Below are positions 10,749-19,402 of a stretch of 64,000 nucleotides of DNA, in pieces. The notes below the pieces were generated by a model that saw nothing but the letters and a program-made list of their open reading frames with translations, was not told the DNA's origin and ran no database searches. The DNA is taken from contig JAHLKH010000152.1 in NCBI GenBank assembly GCA_025526915.1, positions 1 to 64,000 on the forward strand. Direction: 5' to 3'. The position numbers were made by a program, and so were the translations under genes. The stretch comes from Entophlyctis helioformis (taxonomy: Eukaryota > Chytridiomycota > Chytridiomycetes > Chytridiales > Chytriomycetaceae). The number at the start of each line of letters is the position of its first letter. Within the stretch, counting starts at the first letter, position 1.

Positions 10749-10908
10749 TGAGACTCAGGCACAGACCTGGTGGCAGAGGGGCAGTGAGTATACAGGCTTA
10801 CGGCTGGATACAACTACAACAACAGGGCCAAGCCAAGTCCGGGCGAGGCGCGTCCAGATCAATGCCAGCAGGTCACGTGACCACGGGACTGCGGCGGCAT
10901 CCGTTACA
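10697..10908 (-). repeat. 5' LTR of Ty3/gypsy element 1 with internal duplication
   Basis: On the minus strand the sequence starts TGTAACGGATGCC at 10908. A unit of about 46-48 bp (GGCAGAGGGGCAGTGAGTAT onward on the plus strand) occurs twice, at about 10699-10745 and 10770-10816. The second LTR lies outside the window, so the true LTR end and target duplication cannot be confirmed. Its first seven bases match the TGTAACG start of the 288-bp LTRs of the small element. Confidence 0.55.
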
Positions 10909-11142
10909 CTGGTCAGACCCAGACCACCCATCTTGCTGTTCAAGCGAGTGTGGCGTTTTGGTGTCAGCGGGTGTGAAGCGGCAGACTGCGGCGTCAACAG
11001 CTTCGTACATTTCAGTGATTCGGCCGTTGCTGCAGCTGACTTTCGTTGAGCGGTTGGTCGTAAAGTAGCAGCAGTCGTTGAAGGCAGCGAACGCCGCCGG
11101 GAAGGCCTTGGTCAGAACCGCGCAGTCTGCAGGTGCACTCAT
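10909..11142 (-). pseudogene. N-terminus of an LRR-type protein gene, cut by element 1
   Basis: From the ATG at 11142 the minus strand reads a Cys-rich cap: DCAVLTKAFPAAFAAFNDCC, then KVSCSNGRITEM. The DC...CC...V.C..GRIT pattern is the N-terminal cap that precedes leucine-rich repeats in many secreted or surface LRR proteins. A GT donor follows EM and a GAACAG acceptor precedes a second exon reading KMGGLGLT, which would start the first repeat. The frame then runs into the LTR of element 1 at 10908. There is no signal peptide before the cap, so an upstream exon may exist. The rest of the gene lies beyond the window, if it survives. Confidence 0.5.
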
Positions 11143-11236
11143 GTCGACTTGGGCGTGATGCAGGTGAGGGCCAGAACAAGGTGTTCTTTTAAAGGGAGCA
11201 GGGCGTGACAGCCAAGCAGTAAAATTTTTACCAACC

Positions 11237-11345
11237 CTTCATTGCCACACAGCATCTGGGCCAAGCAAATCCCTGCAGAGCCAGGCAGAGCCCATCTGTG
11301 CCCTGCAGAGCAGCTGGTTCATTGCCACGCAGCATCTCGGCCAAG
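11237..11345. repeat. Short direct repeat
   Basis: The unit TTCATTGCCACRCAGCATCT, followed by SGGCCAAGCA, occurs at about 11238 and 11318, with a second repeated motif (CCCTGCAGAGC) between. It lies upstream of the disrupted gene at 11404. Function unknown. Confidence 0.6.
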
Positions 11346-11403
11346 CAGACAGGGATGGGCCGCGGACTGCAGACGGGCAGCGCACCGGTATCGTCGGCGA
11401 TCA

Positions 11404-11871
11404 TGCCCATGTCGTTCCTGCAGATCCCAGAGGGCAAGTGCACAGCAACCATCTACGGGTTCATTCGCGACAACTGCCATCAACACTTGGATGCGTCCAA
11501 AACGGTCGGCTATCGCGCCGAGCTGCTGTCAAACATGCCACTGTGCTTCTATATTGTGAAGCAGCATGTCCTGGCGCTCAAGAACATTGTCGAGATTATC
11601 AAAGAAGCCATCCGCGATCATCCCGGTGAGTCTGGCTGTGGCTGATCAGATCCGCAGGATGTCTGACTTGTTGTCTGACGGACAGATTGGCAGATGGATG
11701 GACAAGTAGAGACGAGTGTTGGCATGGCATCCAAAGGCATCGAGGTACGCAGTCTCTCTCGCGTCTGTCAGGCGTGTCCTCGCATCGTGGCACACCTGGC
11801 CGGCCGTCGCTGTCCTCACAGCCACTCAAGAAGAAGCCGCGGACCAACGGCTTCTGAGTGCTTGCAGTGCG
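11404..11871 (+). pseudogene. Unrecognised gene, 5' part, disrupted by Ty3 element 2
   Basis: An ATG at 11404 (others in frame upstream at 11298) starts MPMSFLQIPEGKCTATIYGF and a helical segment, LCFYIVKQHVLALKNIVEII. A GTGAGT donor at 11626 and an acceptor ending at about 11685 join to DWQMDGQVETSVGMASKGIE, followed by a GTACGC donor. The next intron ends in CTTGCAG at 11867, and the LTR of element 2 begins only a few bases into the following exon. With the right-hand fragment at 17837 the joined product would be about 120 residues. I do not recognise the family. Confidence 0.55.
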
Positions 11872-12206
11872 TGTCGTGGGACGGGGTCGAAGGTGGCCGC
11901 CCACGAGAGGGTGACTCGGTCTTCGAGAGGGTGCAGGCAAGGAGCTTGGATACAGTGGAGTCAGCCTCGAGCTACTCCAGCAGTACGACGACGGATACGG
12001 TTGACGATGGGTTGGCTTGGGGAAAGCCCAACGCCACTTGCCCTCTTGCACTGCACTCCTGCTTCCCTGCCACGCGACCCACGTGGTGACCACCCCACGT
12101 GCACGACCCCCTTCCGCCCCCTTCTCACTCCTGCGTGTCCACCGTGTCATCCGAAACCTCCGACATCCCGTCATCTGCAGCTGTGCCTTCGTCGTGGTCC
12201 ACGACA
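11872..12206 (-). repeat. 3' LTR of Ty3 element 2
   Basis: 335 bp. It contains the stop and last codons of integrase, so the coding frame runs into the LTR. Confidence 0.95.
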
Positions 12207-13321
12207 TCCACCCCAGGCCCTCCCCCGAGCGTGTGGAAACGGAGCAGCCTGTCACCATTGATCGTGCCATCAAGCTCGGCACCATCCAACTCGGCGATCT
12301 TGTATGCGCCATTGCCAAACACCTTGCTGATAACAAATGGCCCAGTCCAGCGCGTTCCGGACTTGCCCGGGCGACGATCCAGGGCTGGTCCCGGCAGGCG
12401 CAGCACGCGCTCCCCAACGCGCAGCGGCACCTTGCGCACACCTCTCTTTGCGTCCAGACGCAGCTTGTCACAGTAGCGCGCAGCCTTGGACCGCTCCGAC
12501 GCCTCCACGCGCATGTCCTGCAGGTCAGCAATCTGCAGAGTCCTGGCGGCCAGCAGCTCCTCGGTGGTCATCCCGGCGCGCCAGTCCCGTGCCAGCCATG
12601 TGCCCATCTCGGAGTCGATAGGCAGGACGCCCTCGTGCCCGTACATCAGCTTGAATGGCGAGAAGCCTGTAGTCCGGCGGACGGTCATGCGGTCGGCCCA
12701 GAGCGCCGCCGCAAAGTACTTGGGCCACTGGCTGATGCCCTTGCCGTAGCAGACCGCGTGGAGCGTGTGCTTGATGGACTGGTGGCCGCGCTCGATCATG
12801 CCGTTCGCCTGTGGGTGGTACGCCGATGCAAAAGCCAAGTCGATGCCCATCCTCTTGCAAGCCGTGCGTCCCTCCTCGCTGTCCAGCTCCCCGTGGTCGG
12901 TGATGAGCGTGTGCACCGCGCCGTGCCTGTAGAGGAGATCCTCGCGGACAACCGAAGCCCAGGTCTCGGCCTTCCTGTTCCGGACCGCACGGCCCTCGAC
13001 CCAGCCGCTCAGATCGTCGCGCATGATGATGAAGCCGATGAACCCACCGGCGCCCTTTTGCATGGACACCATGTCGATGCCCCAACGCTGGTGGATGCCT
13101 TGGCTGTACGTGGGGTGGAGCTCCTCGCGCTCTGGGCGCGGCTTGAGGAACTGGCAGGCCTCGCAGGCCCGGACCACCTTGCGCGCGATTGCCCACAGGC
13201 CATGTCCCATGAAGCGACCGCGGATCTGCGACATGAGCGCCTCCACGCCGCGATGTCCGTTGTGGCTGGCAGCATGCCAGTGCTCAAGCACGTCCGTAGC
13301 CTCGGCCTCCGTCGTCAGCAC
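12125..13321 (-). CDS. Integrase of Ty3 element 2
   Basis: About 398 codons, in the same frame as Pol and separated from it by one TGA. No ATG lies near its start, so it is likely the Pol C-terminus. The zinc-binding HHCC domain reads HWHAASHNGHRG to VVRACEACQF. The catalytic core has GIDMVS, ITDHGELD and the spaced glutamate in HPQANGMIERGHQS. A GPF/Y-type C-terminal module (RVGERVLRLPGPA, RWTGPFVISKVFGNG) follows. There is no chromodomain. The last 27 or so residues, acidic and Ser/Asp-rich, are encoded within the LTR. Confidence 0.9.
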   Translation of the reverse strand: MLTTEAEATDVLEHWHAASHNGHRGVEALMSQIRGRFMGHGLWAIARKVVRACEACQFLKPRPEREELHPTYSQGIHQRWGIDMVSMQKGAGGFIGFIIMRDDLSGWVEGRAVRNRKAETWASVVREDLLYRHGAVHTLITDHGELDSEEGRTACKRMGIDLAFASAYHPQANGMIERGHQSIKHTLHAVCYGKGISQWPKYFAAALWADRMTVRRTTGFSPFKLMYGHEGVLPIDSEMGTWLARDWRAGMTTEELLAARTLQIADLQDMRVEASERSKAARYCDKLRLDAKRGVRKVPLRVGERVLRLPGPALDRRPGKSGTRWTGPFVISKVFGNGAYKIAELDGAELDGTINGDRLLRFHTLGGGPGVDVVDHDEGTAADDGMSEVSDDTVDTQE

Positions 13322-13324
13322 GCG

Positions 13325-16300
13325 TCAGTCGTGGCGGCCGGGCTGGGTTGCTCGCTCGTAGAGCCGGTCGTCCCTCAGGTAGTACTGGTGGGCCCGGACT
13401 GCAAACTGCGCGCGCTCGGCGCCGGACAGGGTGGCGGGGTACTCCCCGGCGACGTGGAACAGCTTGATCTGCCCAAACAATGCCTGCGACGCCTTGGTGA
13501 TCCGGTCAGGGGCGACGGCCACTGCTCCCACGAACAGCTCCAGGTCCGCTGCCAGCGCCGCCTCGCGCTCCGCCACGTCGGTGGGCTCCTCGTCCGCAGT
13601 GTGGATGTGTGAGAGGGTGTCCGCCACAACGTTGTCCACTCCGCGGATGAAGCGCATCTCGGCCTTGAACAGGTGAACGTAGGCGATCCAGCGCGACAGG
13701 ACGGGCTCGATGACCTCGGCATTGCGGATGAGACCAATGAGCGGCAAGCAGTCAGTCTCAATCACCAGGTGTGCACCAAAAACGTCGTAGCGACAGGCGC
13801 GCAGCAGGTGCACCAGGGCGGTGAGCTCGCGCTTGATCTGGCCGTAGCGGCGCTCCCGCTCGCTGAACGCAAACGACAGGAAACGGATTGGGTGGCGGCG
13901 GCCGTCGGAGCCGTCCTGGCCGAGGGTACCGCCCGCTCCCACGGGGCTTCCGTCCACGGTCAAGACCAGCAGTGGCGCGTCCTTGCTGTAGTCGGCGACA
14001 GTGAGTAGTGGCGGCGACTGCAGGGCGGCCTTGATCGCATCCATGGCCGCCTGTTCCTCCTCCCCCCAGCGCCACAGAGCGTTCTTACGCAGCAGCGCGA
14101 ACAGCGGAACCGCAATCGGCCCGAAGCAGCGGACCCAGGAGCTGTAGTGGGCTGCCAGCATCACGAAGCTGCGCACCTGCTTGACGTCCGTGCACACCGT
14201 CCACTGAGCGACCGCATCCAGCTTGTCCTGCGACGGCAGACGCCCGCCCATCGAGACGCGGTAACCGAGCAGGACGACCTCTGCGACGCCCACTTGCATC
14301 TTCTTGGGCGAGAATGTCAGCCCGGCCTGCACCGCGCAGCGCAGAACCGTCTCAAGCGACTCCACGACGTCGAGCACCGCGGCGCGGACCCCAGGCCGCA
14401 CCTCCTGGTCGTTGGGCCCACGCACAGCGCCGTGAATGCAGATGTCGTCCAGGTAGACCGCCGCACGCCCAGCCGCCGTGGCCTCCGTGAAGACACGCTC
14501 TGCGATGCTCTGGAAGTGACCCACCGCGTTAGTGCACCCCATAGGCAGCCGCGTGAGACGAAGCAGACCGAACGGCGAGTTGAACGCGGTCAGGTTGCGC
14601 GACTCCTCGGCCAGCGGGATCTGGTCATAGGCCGATGTCAGGTCGAGCGAGACGTAGATGGGGAACCCGACGCACGACTCCGTTGTCTCCGCCAGGCGCG
14701 CCGGCAGACCGTTCTCGCGGATGGTGTGGCTGTTCAGCACCTGCATGTCAAACACGACGCGCGGTGTGTTGTCGCTCTTGGGGACCACGAAGAACGGCTG
14801 CGAGTAGGGACCCTTGCATGCCTCGGCCAAGCTGTTGTCGAGCTTCTCTCGGAGGATCTTGACGACGTCCGGCAGGAACTTCTTGGCGATGGGGATCGGC
14901 CGGACCTTCCACGCGGGGGTGTCCTTCTTGATGCGGATCTTGTACGGCTCGGCAATACAAGGCTTGAGCAGCCTGAGCTGGTTCGGTGCAAAAGCAAAGG
15001 CAGCCGCGTTGCGCTGCAGACAATCGAAGAAGAGCGCCTTCTCATCGGCCGTGAGGGGCGGCTCCACGCCCTTACCAATCTCCAGGGCGGCGAGCAGCTT
15101 CTCGGGCCAGGCTCGGTCGGCCACGACGTCCGAAAGCGGCGGGGCGGGCGACGCAGTATCCACGCGCCAGTCGAACGGCGGCTTGGTGGCCGTACCGTCG
15201 TCAATGCCGAGTGGGCGCTTTTTCTGGGCGACCGTCTTGTGCTTGGCAGCCAGCACCGTTGGAGGGCGAGACCGAATGGGCATGGGGTGCGGGCGGGAGT
15301 CCTCGAGGTAGATGTCGAGCATAGTCATGCACAGCGCGCGCGACGACGGACCGGCCGGAGCATCCAGATGCACGAAGGCGGGGTAACCAGCAGCGCGCTT
15401 GCGACGGACTTCCGCGATCTGCTCGGCAGTCAGGCTCGGGCGGCGGATGAGATTGCCGCAGGCGTCCTGCATGGTCAGCTCGGGCGGGCCAGAGGGCGAG
15501 TGCGACACTGAGCCGTGCACGGCGTTCAGCCACGGCGTTCCCAGGAGCAGCTCGTACGGGGCGTTGTCCATCACATAGGCGGTGATCTCGACGTGCGCAT
15601 CCAGGACCGAAACCGTGAACAAGCACTCGCCCGCGATCGGCGAAACCGTGCCAGAGGCGGTCAGGATCTGGCGGGTCGACTGGGCGACGGGCAGGCCGAG
15701 GATACCCGCCAGGACGGGGTTGATGAGGCACACCTGCGAGCCCGAGTCGACCTCGGCAAAGAAGCGCCTGACGTCGCCCAAGACGTTGGCCAGGGTGCGA
15801 GCCGTCGACGCACGAGGGGCGGCCACCGTGACCATGTCGCGGACGCTAAGCACGGCCGGGACGGTGGGGTCGTCGACGGGGCGGTCCGCAGGCTTGACGT
15901 TCCTGGGGCCCTCGACAACCACGCGGCGGTTGCGGGTGGCCTCCGTTACACTCGAGCGGAGGGCCGGCACCAAGGCATACAGCTCCTCCACCGTCACAGG
16001 CACGGTCGTCGACATCACGCGCTGGTAGACGGCGTCGGGGACGTGGCTGTTGTTGACGACGACCTGGGCTGACAGCTTGGTGAGCGGCTTGAACGTGGGC
16101 AGCCCGGCGGCGATCGACTCCGGATCCTGGCGAGCCTTCTTGTGCAGCTCACGTAGCTCGGCGCCGTCGTCCTCGGCGGCGTGCTTGACGGCGTTCACCA
16201 GGAAGGAGGACAGGAGGGTCGCCGTGCCTGCGCGCCCACTGGCGTGCAGTCTCGCGATAGTGGCCTCGATCTCGCAGATCAGCTCGCCGGTCCTGCGTGC

Positions 16301-16458
16301 CACGGAGGCCTGGAACGCCGGCGGGGGCGGCTCGGCCACATGCGACGGGGGCTCGTCCTCGATGAGCGACACGTGGTGCACCACGTGCCAGTCGTCGTCG
16401 TCGGCAAAATCCACCACTTGGACGAACGAGGAGAGCAAGGCGAGGGGTCTGGCGCCGG
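13325..16458 (-). CDS. pol: Pol: protease, reverse transcriptase, RNase H (Ty3 element 2)
   Basis: About 1,040 codons in the -1 frame relative to gag. No ATG is needed if it is made by frameshifting. In order: aspartic protease FFAEVDSGSQVCLINPVL and PYELLLGTPWLN; RT with FDMQVLNSHTIRENGLPA, DLTSAYDQIPLAEESR and the catalytic box VYLDDICIHG (YLDD instead of YMDD); RNase H with LTVDGSPVGAGGTLGQDG, FSERERRYGQIKRELTAL and ETDCLPLIGL. It ends with a TGA at 13325-13327, after RATQPGRHD. Integrase continues in the same frame immediately after this stop, so the TGA is either a nonsense mutation or a readthrough site. Confidence 0.9.
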
Positions 16459-17454
16459 TCAGGCTGTCGCGGTAGCACCCGTCTTGGGGTCGCGCTGGAG
16501 GGGCGCGTTATCCCTGCCGAAGAAGCGATGGTAGTTGCCGTCCCTCTCGACCCTGATGTGGCCGTCAAGCTGGTCGATGGGGTGCACATGGCAGTTCCGG
16601 ATGATGTGACCTTCGAGCCCGCAGTACGCGCAGCGCTTTGGACCTTGCTGGCCCTGCCGGGGCGCGGGAGGACTGCCGACGGCGACGGCCGAGGCAGGCG
16701 AGGAGGCGGCACTACTCACCGGCGACGGGTAGGGAGGGGGACGCAGGAACGTCGCAGCAGGCGATGGGACGGAAGGGGTCGCATTCCCTGGGGCCCCCGA
16801 GGAGGATGGCAGGGGGACCGTGGGGGCGCTGGGACGCAAGAATCGCGCATATTCAGGCTTGAAGACACTCACGTCAGCAGCCGCCTCAATCAGAACTGGG
16901 ATCTCCTTGGCGACATCAGCGATGTCGAGTGAGTCGGTGCCTTTGACGCGGTGTCTGCTGATGAACCCACGCCCAATGTCCTCGAACGCAGGCGAGGACT
17001 GGAAGATCTTCAGGAGGGCGTACGAGATGACCTGCGAGGGCGGGCGTTTGTCCTCAGGGATAGCGTTGTAGCGGGACGCCAAGGTCTTGAGGTACGTCGT
17101 AAGGTCACTCTCCAGGCCACGGTTTACGAACGTCATGAACTTGTCGTAGGCAGACACTTTCGGGGGGCCGCCAGTGTACGTGAACGTCGTCGAAAAGAAC
17201 GCCACCACCTCGTCCCAACGAGGCGCAGAGGGGCTCGGCTTGAGGCCGAGGGCTCGCAGCTCCGCGTACTGCTCCAGGGTCCTGATACCCTTGAAGGCAG
17301 CAATGACTGCGTTAAACTTGACGGCAGGAAGGACCACGTTGTCGGCACTGCGAGATTCCTTGTCTCGGGCAATGAACTCCTGCTCCGCCTGGAGCAGGAC
17401 CATCTCGAGGTACTCAGTTGGGTCGTCGCCGACCTTGAACGTAGGGTAGCTCAT
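16459..17454 (-). CDS. gag: Gag polyprotein of Ty3 element 2
   Basis: About 331 residues from the ATG at 17454 (MSYPTFKVGDDPTEYLEMVL). The N-terminal two-thirds is a helical capsid-like region (FFSTTFTYTGGPPKVSAYDK, FMTFVNRGLESDLTTYLKTL). A Pro/Ser-rich linker follows, then a CCHC zinc knuckle, CAYCGLEGHIIRNC, near residue 280, for packaging RNA. It lies directly downstream of the primer-binding site. Pol is read in the -1 frame relative to gag, so frameshifting at the overlap near 16460-16490 is expected. Confidence 0.88.
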   Translation of the reverse strand: MSYPTFKVGDDPTEYLEMVLLQAEQEFIARDKESRSADNVVLPAVKFNAVIAAFKGIRTLEQYAELRALGLKPSPSAPRWDEVVAFFSTTFTYTGGPPKVSAYDKFMTFVNRGLESDLTTYLKTLASRYNAIPEDKRPPSQVISYALLKIFQSSPAFEDIGRGFISRHRVKGTDSLDIADVAKEIPVLIEAAADVSVFKPEYARFLRPSAPTVPLPSSSGAPGNATPSVPSPAATFLRPPPYPSPVSSAASSPASAVAVGSPPAPRQGQQGPKRCAYCGLEGHIIRNCHVHPIDQLDGHIRVERDGNYHRFFGRDNAPLQRDPKTGATATA

Positions 17455-17481
17455 GGGTGAGCTGGACACAGACGGGTTCGT

Positions 17482-17499
17482 TTCCGAGAAGTCGGACCA
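17482..17499 (-). other. Primer-binding site of Ty3 element 2
   Basis: On the minus strand, two bases after the LTR, the sequence is TGGTCCGACTTCTCGGAA. TGG followed by sequence complementary to a tRNA acceptor stem is the standard layout. The matching tRNA would end CCGAGAAGTCGGACCA. The tRNA identity was not determined. Confidence 0.65.
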
Positions 17500-17501
17500 G
17501 A

Positions 17502-17836
17502 TGTCGTGGGACGGGGTCGAAGGTGGCCGCCCACGAGAGGGTGACTCGGTCTTCGAGAGGGTGCAGGCAAGGAGCTTGGATACAGTGGAGTCAGCCTCGA
17601 GCTACTCCAGCAGTACGACGACGGATACGGTTGACGATGGGTTGGCTTGGGGAAAGCCCAACGCCACTCGCCCTCTTGCACTGCACTCCTGCTTCCCTGC
17701 CACGCGACCCACGTGGTGACCACCCCACGTGCACGACCCCCTTCCGCCCCCTTCTCACTCCTGCGTGTCCACCGTGTCATCCGAAACCTCCGACATCCCG
17801 TCATCTGCAGCTGTGCCTTCGTCGTGGTCCACGACA
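17502..17836 (-). repeat. 5' LTR of Ty3 element 2
   Basis: 335 bp, matching 11872-12206 except at 17669 by eye. It is followed on the minus strand by the primer-binding site. Confidence 0.95.
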
Positions 17837-17927
17837 GTGCGTTCTTGCTGCCCACCAATACAAGCCTGTTGCATATGACGGTGTGGGCTCGTTTGCTCTT
17901 CCATCTGTGACTGCCGTTGAGCGGTGA
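17837..17927 (+). pseudogene. Unrecognised gene, last exon, displaced by Ty3 element 2
   Basis: After the second copy of the target duplication the last exon resumes: CVLAAHQYKPVAYDGVGSFA, then LPSVTAVER and a stop at 17925-17927. The frame and phase fit the left part at 11404-11871 if the 5,965-bp element and one copy of GTGCG are removed, placing the insertion within the first codons after the 3' splice site. The gene is presumably inactive on this haplotype. Confidence 0.55.
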
Positions 17928-18342
17928 TCTGAGCCTGACTGGACCTCATAGTGCTCTTGGATGAGTGCTGGCCGAAACACGAGTGGATCGACGTCTCTGT
18001 GTGCTTTGTCGCCATCGACCCAGACATGGCCAGGCAGCATCTCTCTCCACTTGGCTTCTGCCTGATTGTTGCTGTGTTGATGCGTCGATGGCAGCCATTG
18101 ATGATGCATCCCATTTGCAGTCTGCCTGTGAGTGACGTCTGCTGCCAGCCCATGTGATCCGCCCGCCATCTTGCATGTCCAGGATCGTTCTGGAGTCTGA
18201 GATCCTTCCGATCGACTCCAAGGGTCTCACACTTGCAGGTTGGCAGCTCGTCGTCCACAGGCTATCCACGCAGGCTGCTGACTCACCTGTGCCATGGCAT
18301 GGCCATCTGGCCGGAAAATCGGCTTGTCCTTCATCTCAAGCC
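17928..18342. other. Spacer with no supported gene
   Basis: 415 bp between the displaced exon and the next gene. Short frames exist on both strands but none shows a recognisable domain or splice structure. Confidence 0.5.
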
Positions 18343-19164
18343 ATGTCATCGGAGCACTACCTTCCGCTCAACAGCGAGCCTGTGCAGAGCTATGCAAGCG
18401 TCTCCAAGGACAGCGAGGGCGGGCACGTCCAGCAGCAGCAGCAGCCTCGCCGCCGTGAGGTTCCCCACCGGCGCGGCCGTGCCATCCTCCTCATCATGCT
18501 GTCGGCTGTCGCCGCTCTGTTCGTTGCGCCGCTCGTCCTGTCGTCGATGACTCCGCCGTCGGCTTCGCCAGCACAGACTGCTCAGACTCAGCCAGACAGC
18601 CTCGAACGGCCTGCTGTCCCTGCTGCCCCTGCTGCCAACAGCAAGATGGCAGACTATGCCTCCACTGCCACTGCCAGTGCCAGTGCCAGCGACAGCCTGA
18701 TCAACGACAACTTTGACGACAGCAACCTGTCGAGCGACCTCAAGGGCCAGCTGTCGGCATCCCAGATTCATGCGCTTGGCGCCGAGTTCCGGTCGATGCG
18801 CTCGCACAAGGGCCACTGGGACGGCGGCGAGTATTCGCAGGACCTCGACAGCTACCGTGGCCGCAAGCACCAGCTCATGGTCGCCCTCAGCCGCACTCTC
18901 GGCCAGCCTGGCGTGCCTGCCTCTGACATCATCGCAACACTGGGCGAGCCGGATGAGATCAACCCCGTTGAAATGAGTGGGCTCATGATGCCTGGACCTG
19001 CTGATCAGCAGGCACAGTCATACGATGCCCGCGGCCACAAGGCCATGCACGGCGCCTACAACATGGTGTACTACTGGCGCAACCGCCATGACTACGTCTG
19101 GTTCAAGATCGACTCTGCTTCCGAGACGACGATCGAGCATGGATGGTTCGCTGCCCTCGACTGA
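18343..19164 (+). CDS. Single-pass membrane protein of unknown function
   Basis: 273 residues, no intron, from the ATG at 18343 (MSSEHYLPLNSEPVQSYASV). The N-terminal 40 residues are cytosol-like and rich in Gln, Arg and Ser. A hydrophobic segment (AILLIMLSAVAALFVAPLVL) at about residues 47-66 is a likely signal anchor. A Ser/Ala/Pro-rich linker follows. The last 110 residues look like a folded domain: FRSMRSHKGHWDGGEY, RGRKHQLMVALSRTLGQPGV, IIATLGEPDEINPVEM, MVYYWRNRHDYVWFKID. The GEPDE plus YYWRNRHDYxWF pattern suggests a conserved domain, but I cannot name it. The preceding frame is open upstream to 18154, but the 18343 ATG gives a sensible N-terminus. Confidence 0.75.
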   Translation: MSSEHYLPLNSEPVQSYASVSKDSEGGHVQQQQQPRRREVPHRRGRAILLIMLSAVAALFVAPLVLSSMTPPSASPAQTAQTQPDSLERPAVPAAPAANSKMADYASTATASASASDSLINDNFDDSNLSSDLKGQLSASQIHALGAEFRSMRSHKGHWDGGEYSQDLDSYRGRKHQLMVALSRTLGQPGVPASDIIATLGEPDEINPVEMSGLMMPGPADQQAQSYDARGHKAMHGAYNMVYYWRNRHDYVWFKIDSASETTIEHGWFAALD

Positions 19165-19402
19165 TCGGCCGCCTCCTCCAGTGCACCATTCTCCTCCGCC
19201 CTCCTATCTTATCCCCAGCCTTCCCCCCCTTGCGCTTGCACTTGCTGAATCCTGAATGCATTGCACGCCAACACAAACATGATGCTTTTCTTCTTTCACA
19301 CGATGAAATAGCCTGATATTGGGAGTAGTACGATCGCAGCAGAGCAAGACGGCGTACGGCTCAAAGAGGCAGTTTCCACACTCTTAGCTGACGGCCCAGC
19401 CC

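Larger units (their letters stand above)
1..10908 (-). mobile_element. Ty3/gypsy chromovirus (element 1), interrupted, 3' end outside window
   Basis: A minus-strand LTR retrotransposon. Its 5' LTR starts with TGTAACGG at 10908 and reads downward. Gag follows (10748 to about 9.5 kb), then protease and the start of reverse transcriptase (9510-7728), then, beyond a 4.67-kb insertion, the rest of reverse transcriptase, RNase H, integrase and a chromodomain (3058-1). The order PR-RT-RH-IN-chromodomain places it among Ty3/gypsy chromoviruses. The 3' LTR lies left of the window. Gag is broken by several frame changes, so the copy is probably inactive. Removing the insertion and one copy of its target duplication gives a continuous reverse transcriptase. 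Confidence 0.9.
11872..17836 (-). mobile_element. Ty3/gypsy retrotransposon (element 2), nearly intact
   Basis: A 5,965-bp element with 335-bp LTRs (11872-12206 and 17502-17836) that start TGTCGTGGG and end CCACGACA. The target duplication is GTGCG (11867-11871 and 17837-17841). The two LTRs differ at a single base that I can find (T at 12039, C at 17669), so the insertion is recent. Minus-strand order is gag, protease-RT-RNase H, integrase. It is a different lineage from element 1: no chromodomain, and a YLDD catalytic box. Pol is cut by one in-frame TGA before integrase. Confidence 0.95.

Noticed and set aside
11872..12206. Two additional host genes in the repeated 335-bp segments
   Set aside because: The repeats are the LTRs of element 2, with matching ends and target duplication.
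14147..15511. 454-codon plus-strand frame
   Set aside because: Shadow of the RT/RNase H coding strand of element 2; no domain and codon pattern typical of antisense.
17951..18157. Small plus-strand frame downstream of the displaced exon
   Set aside because: 68 codons, no splice or domain support, and not conserved-looking.
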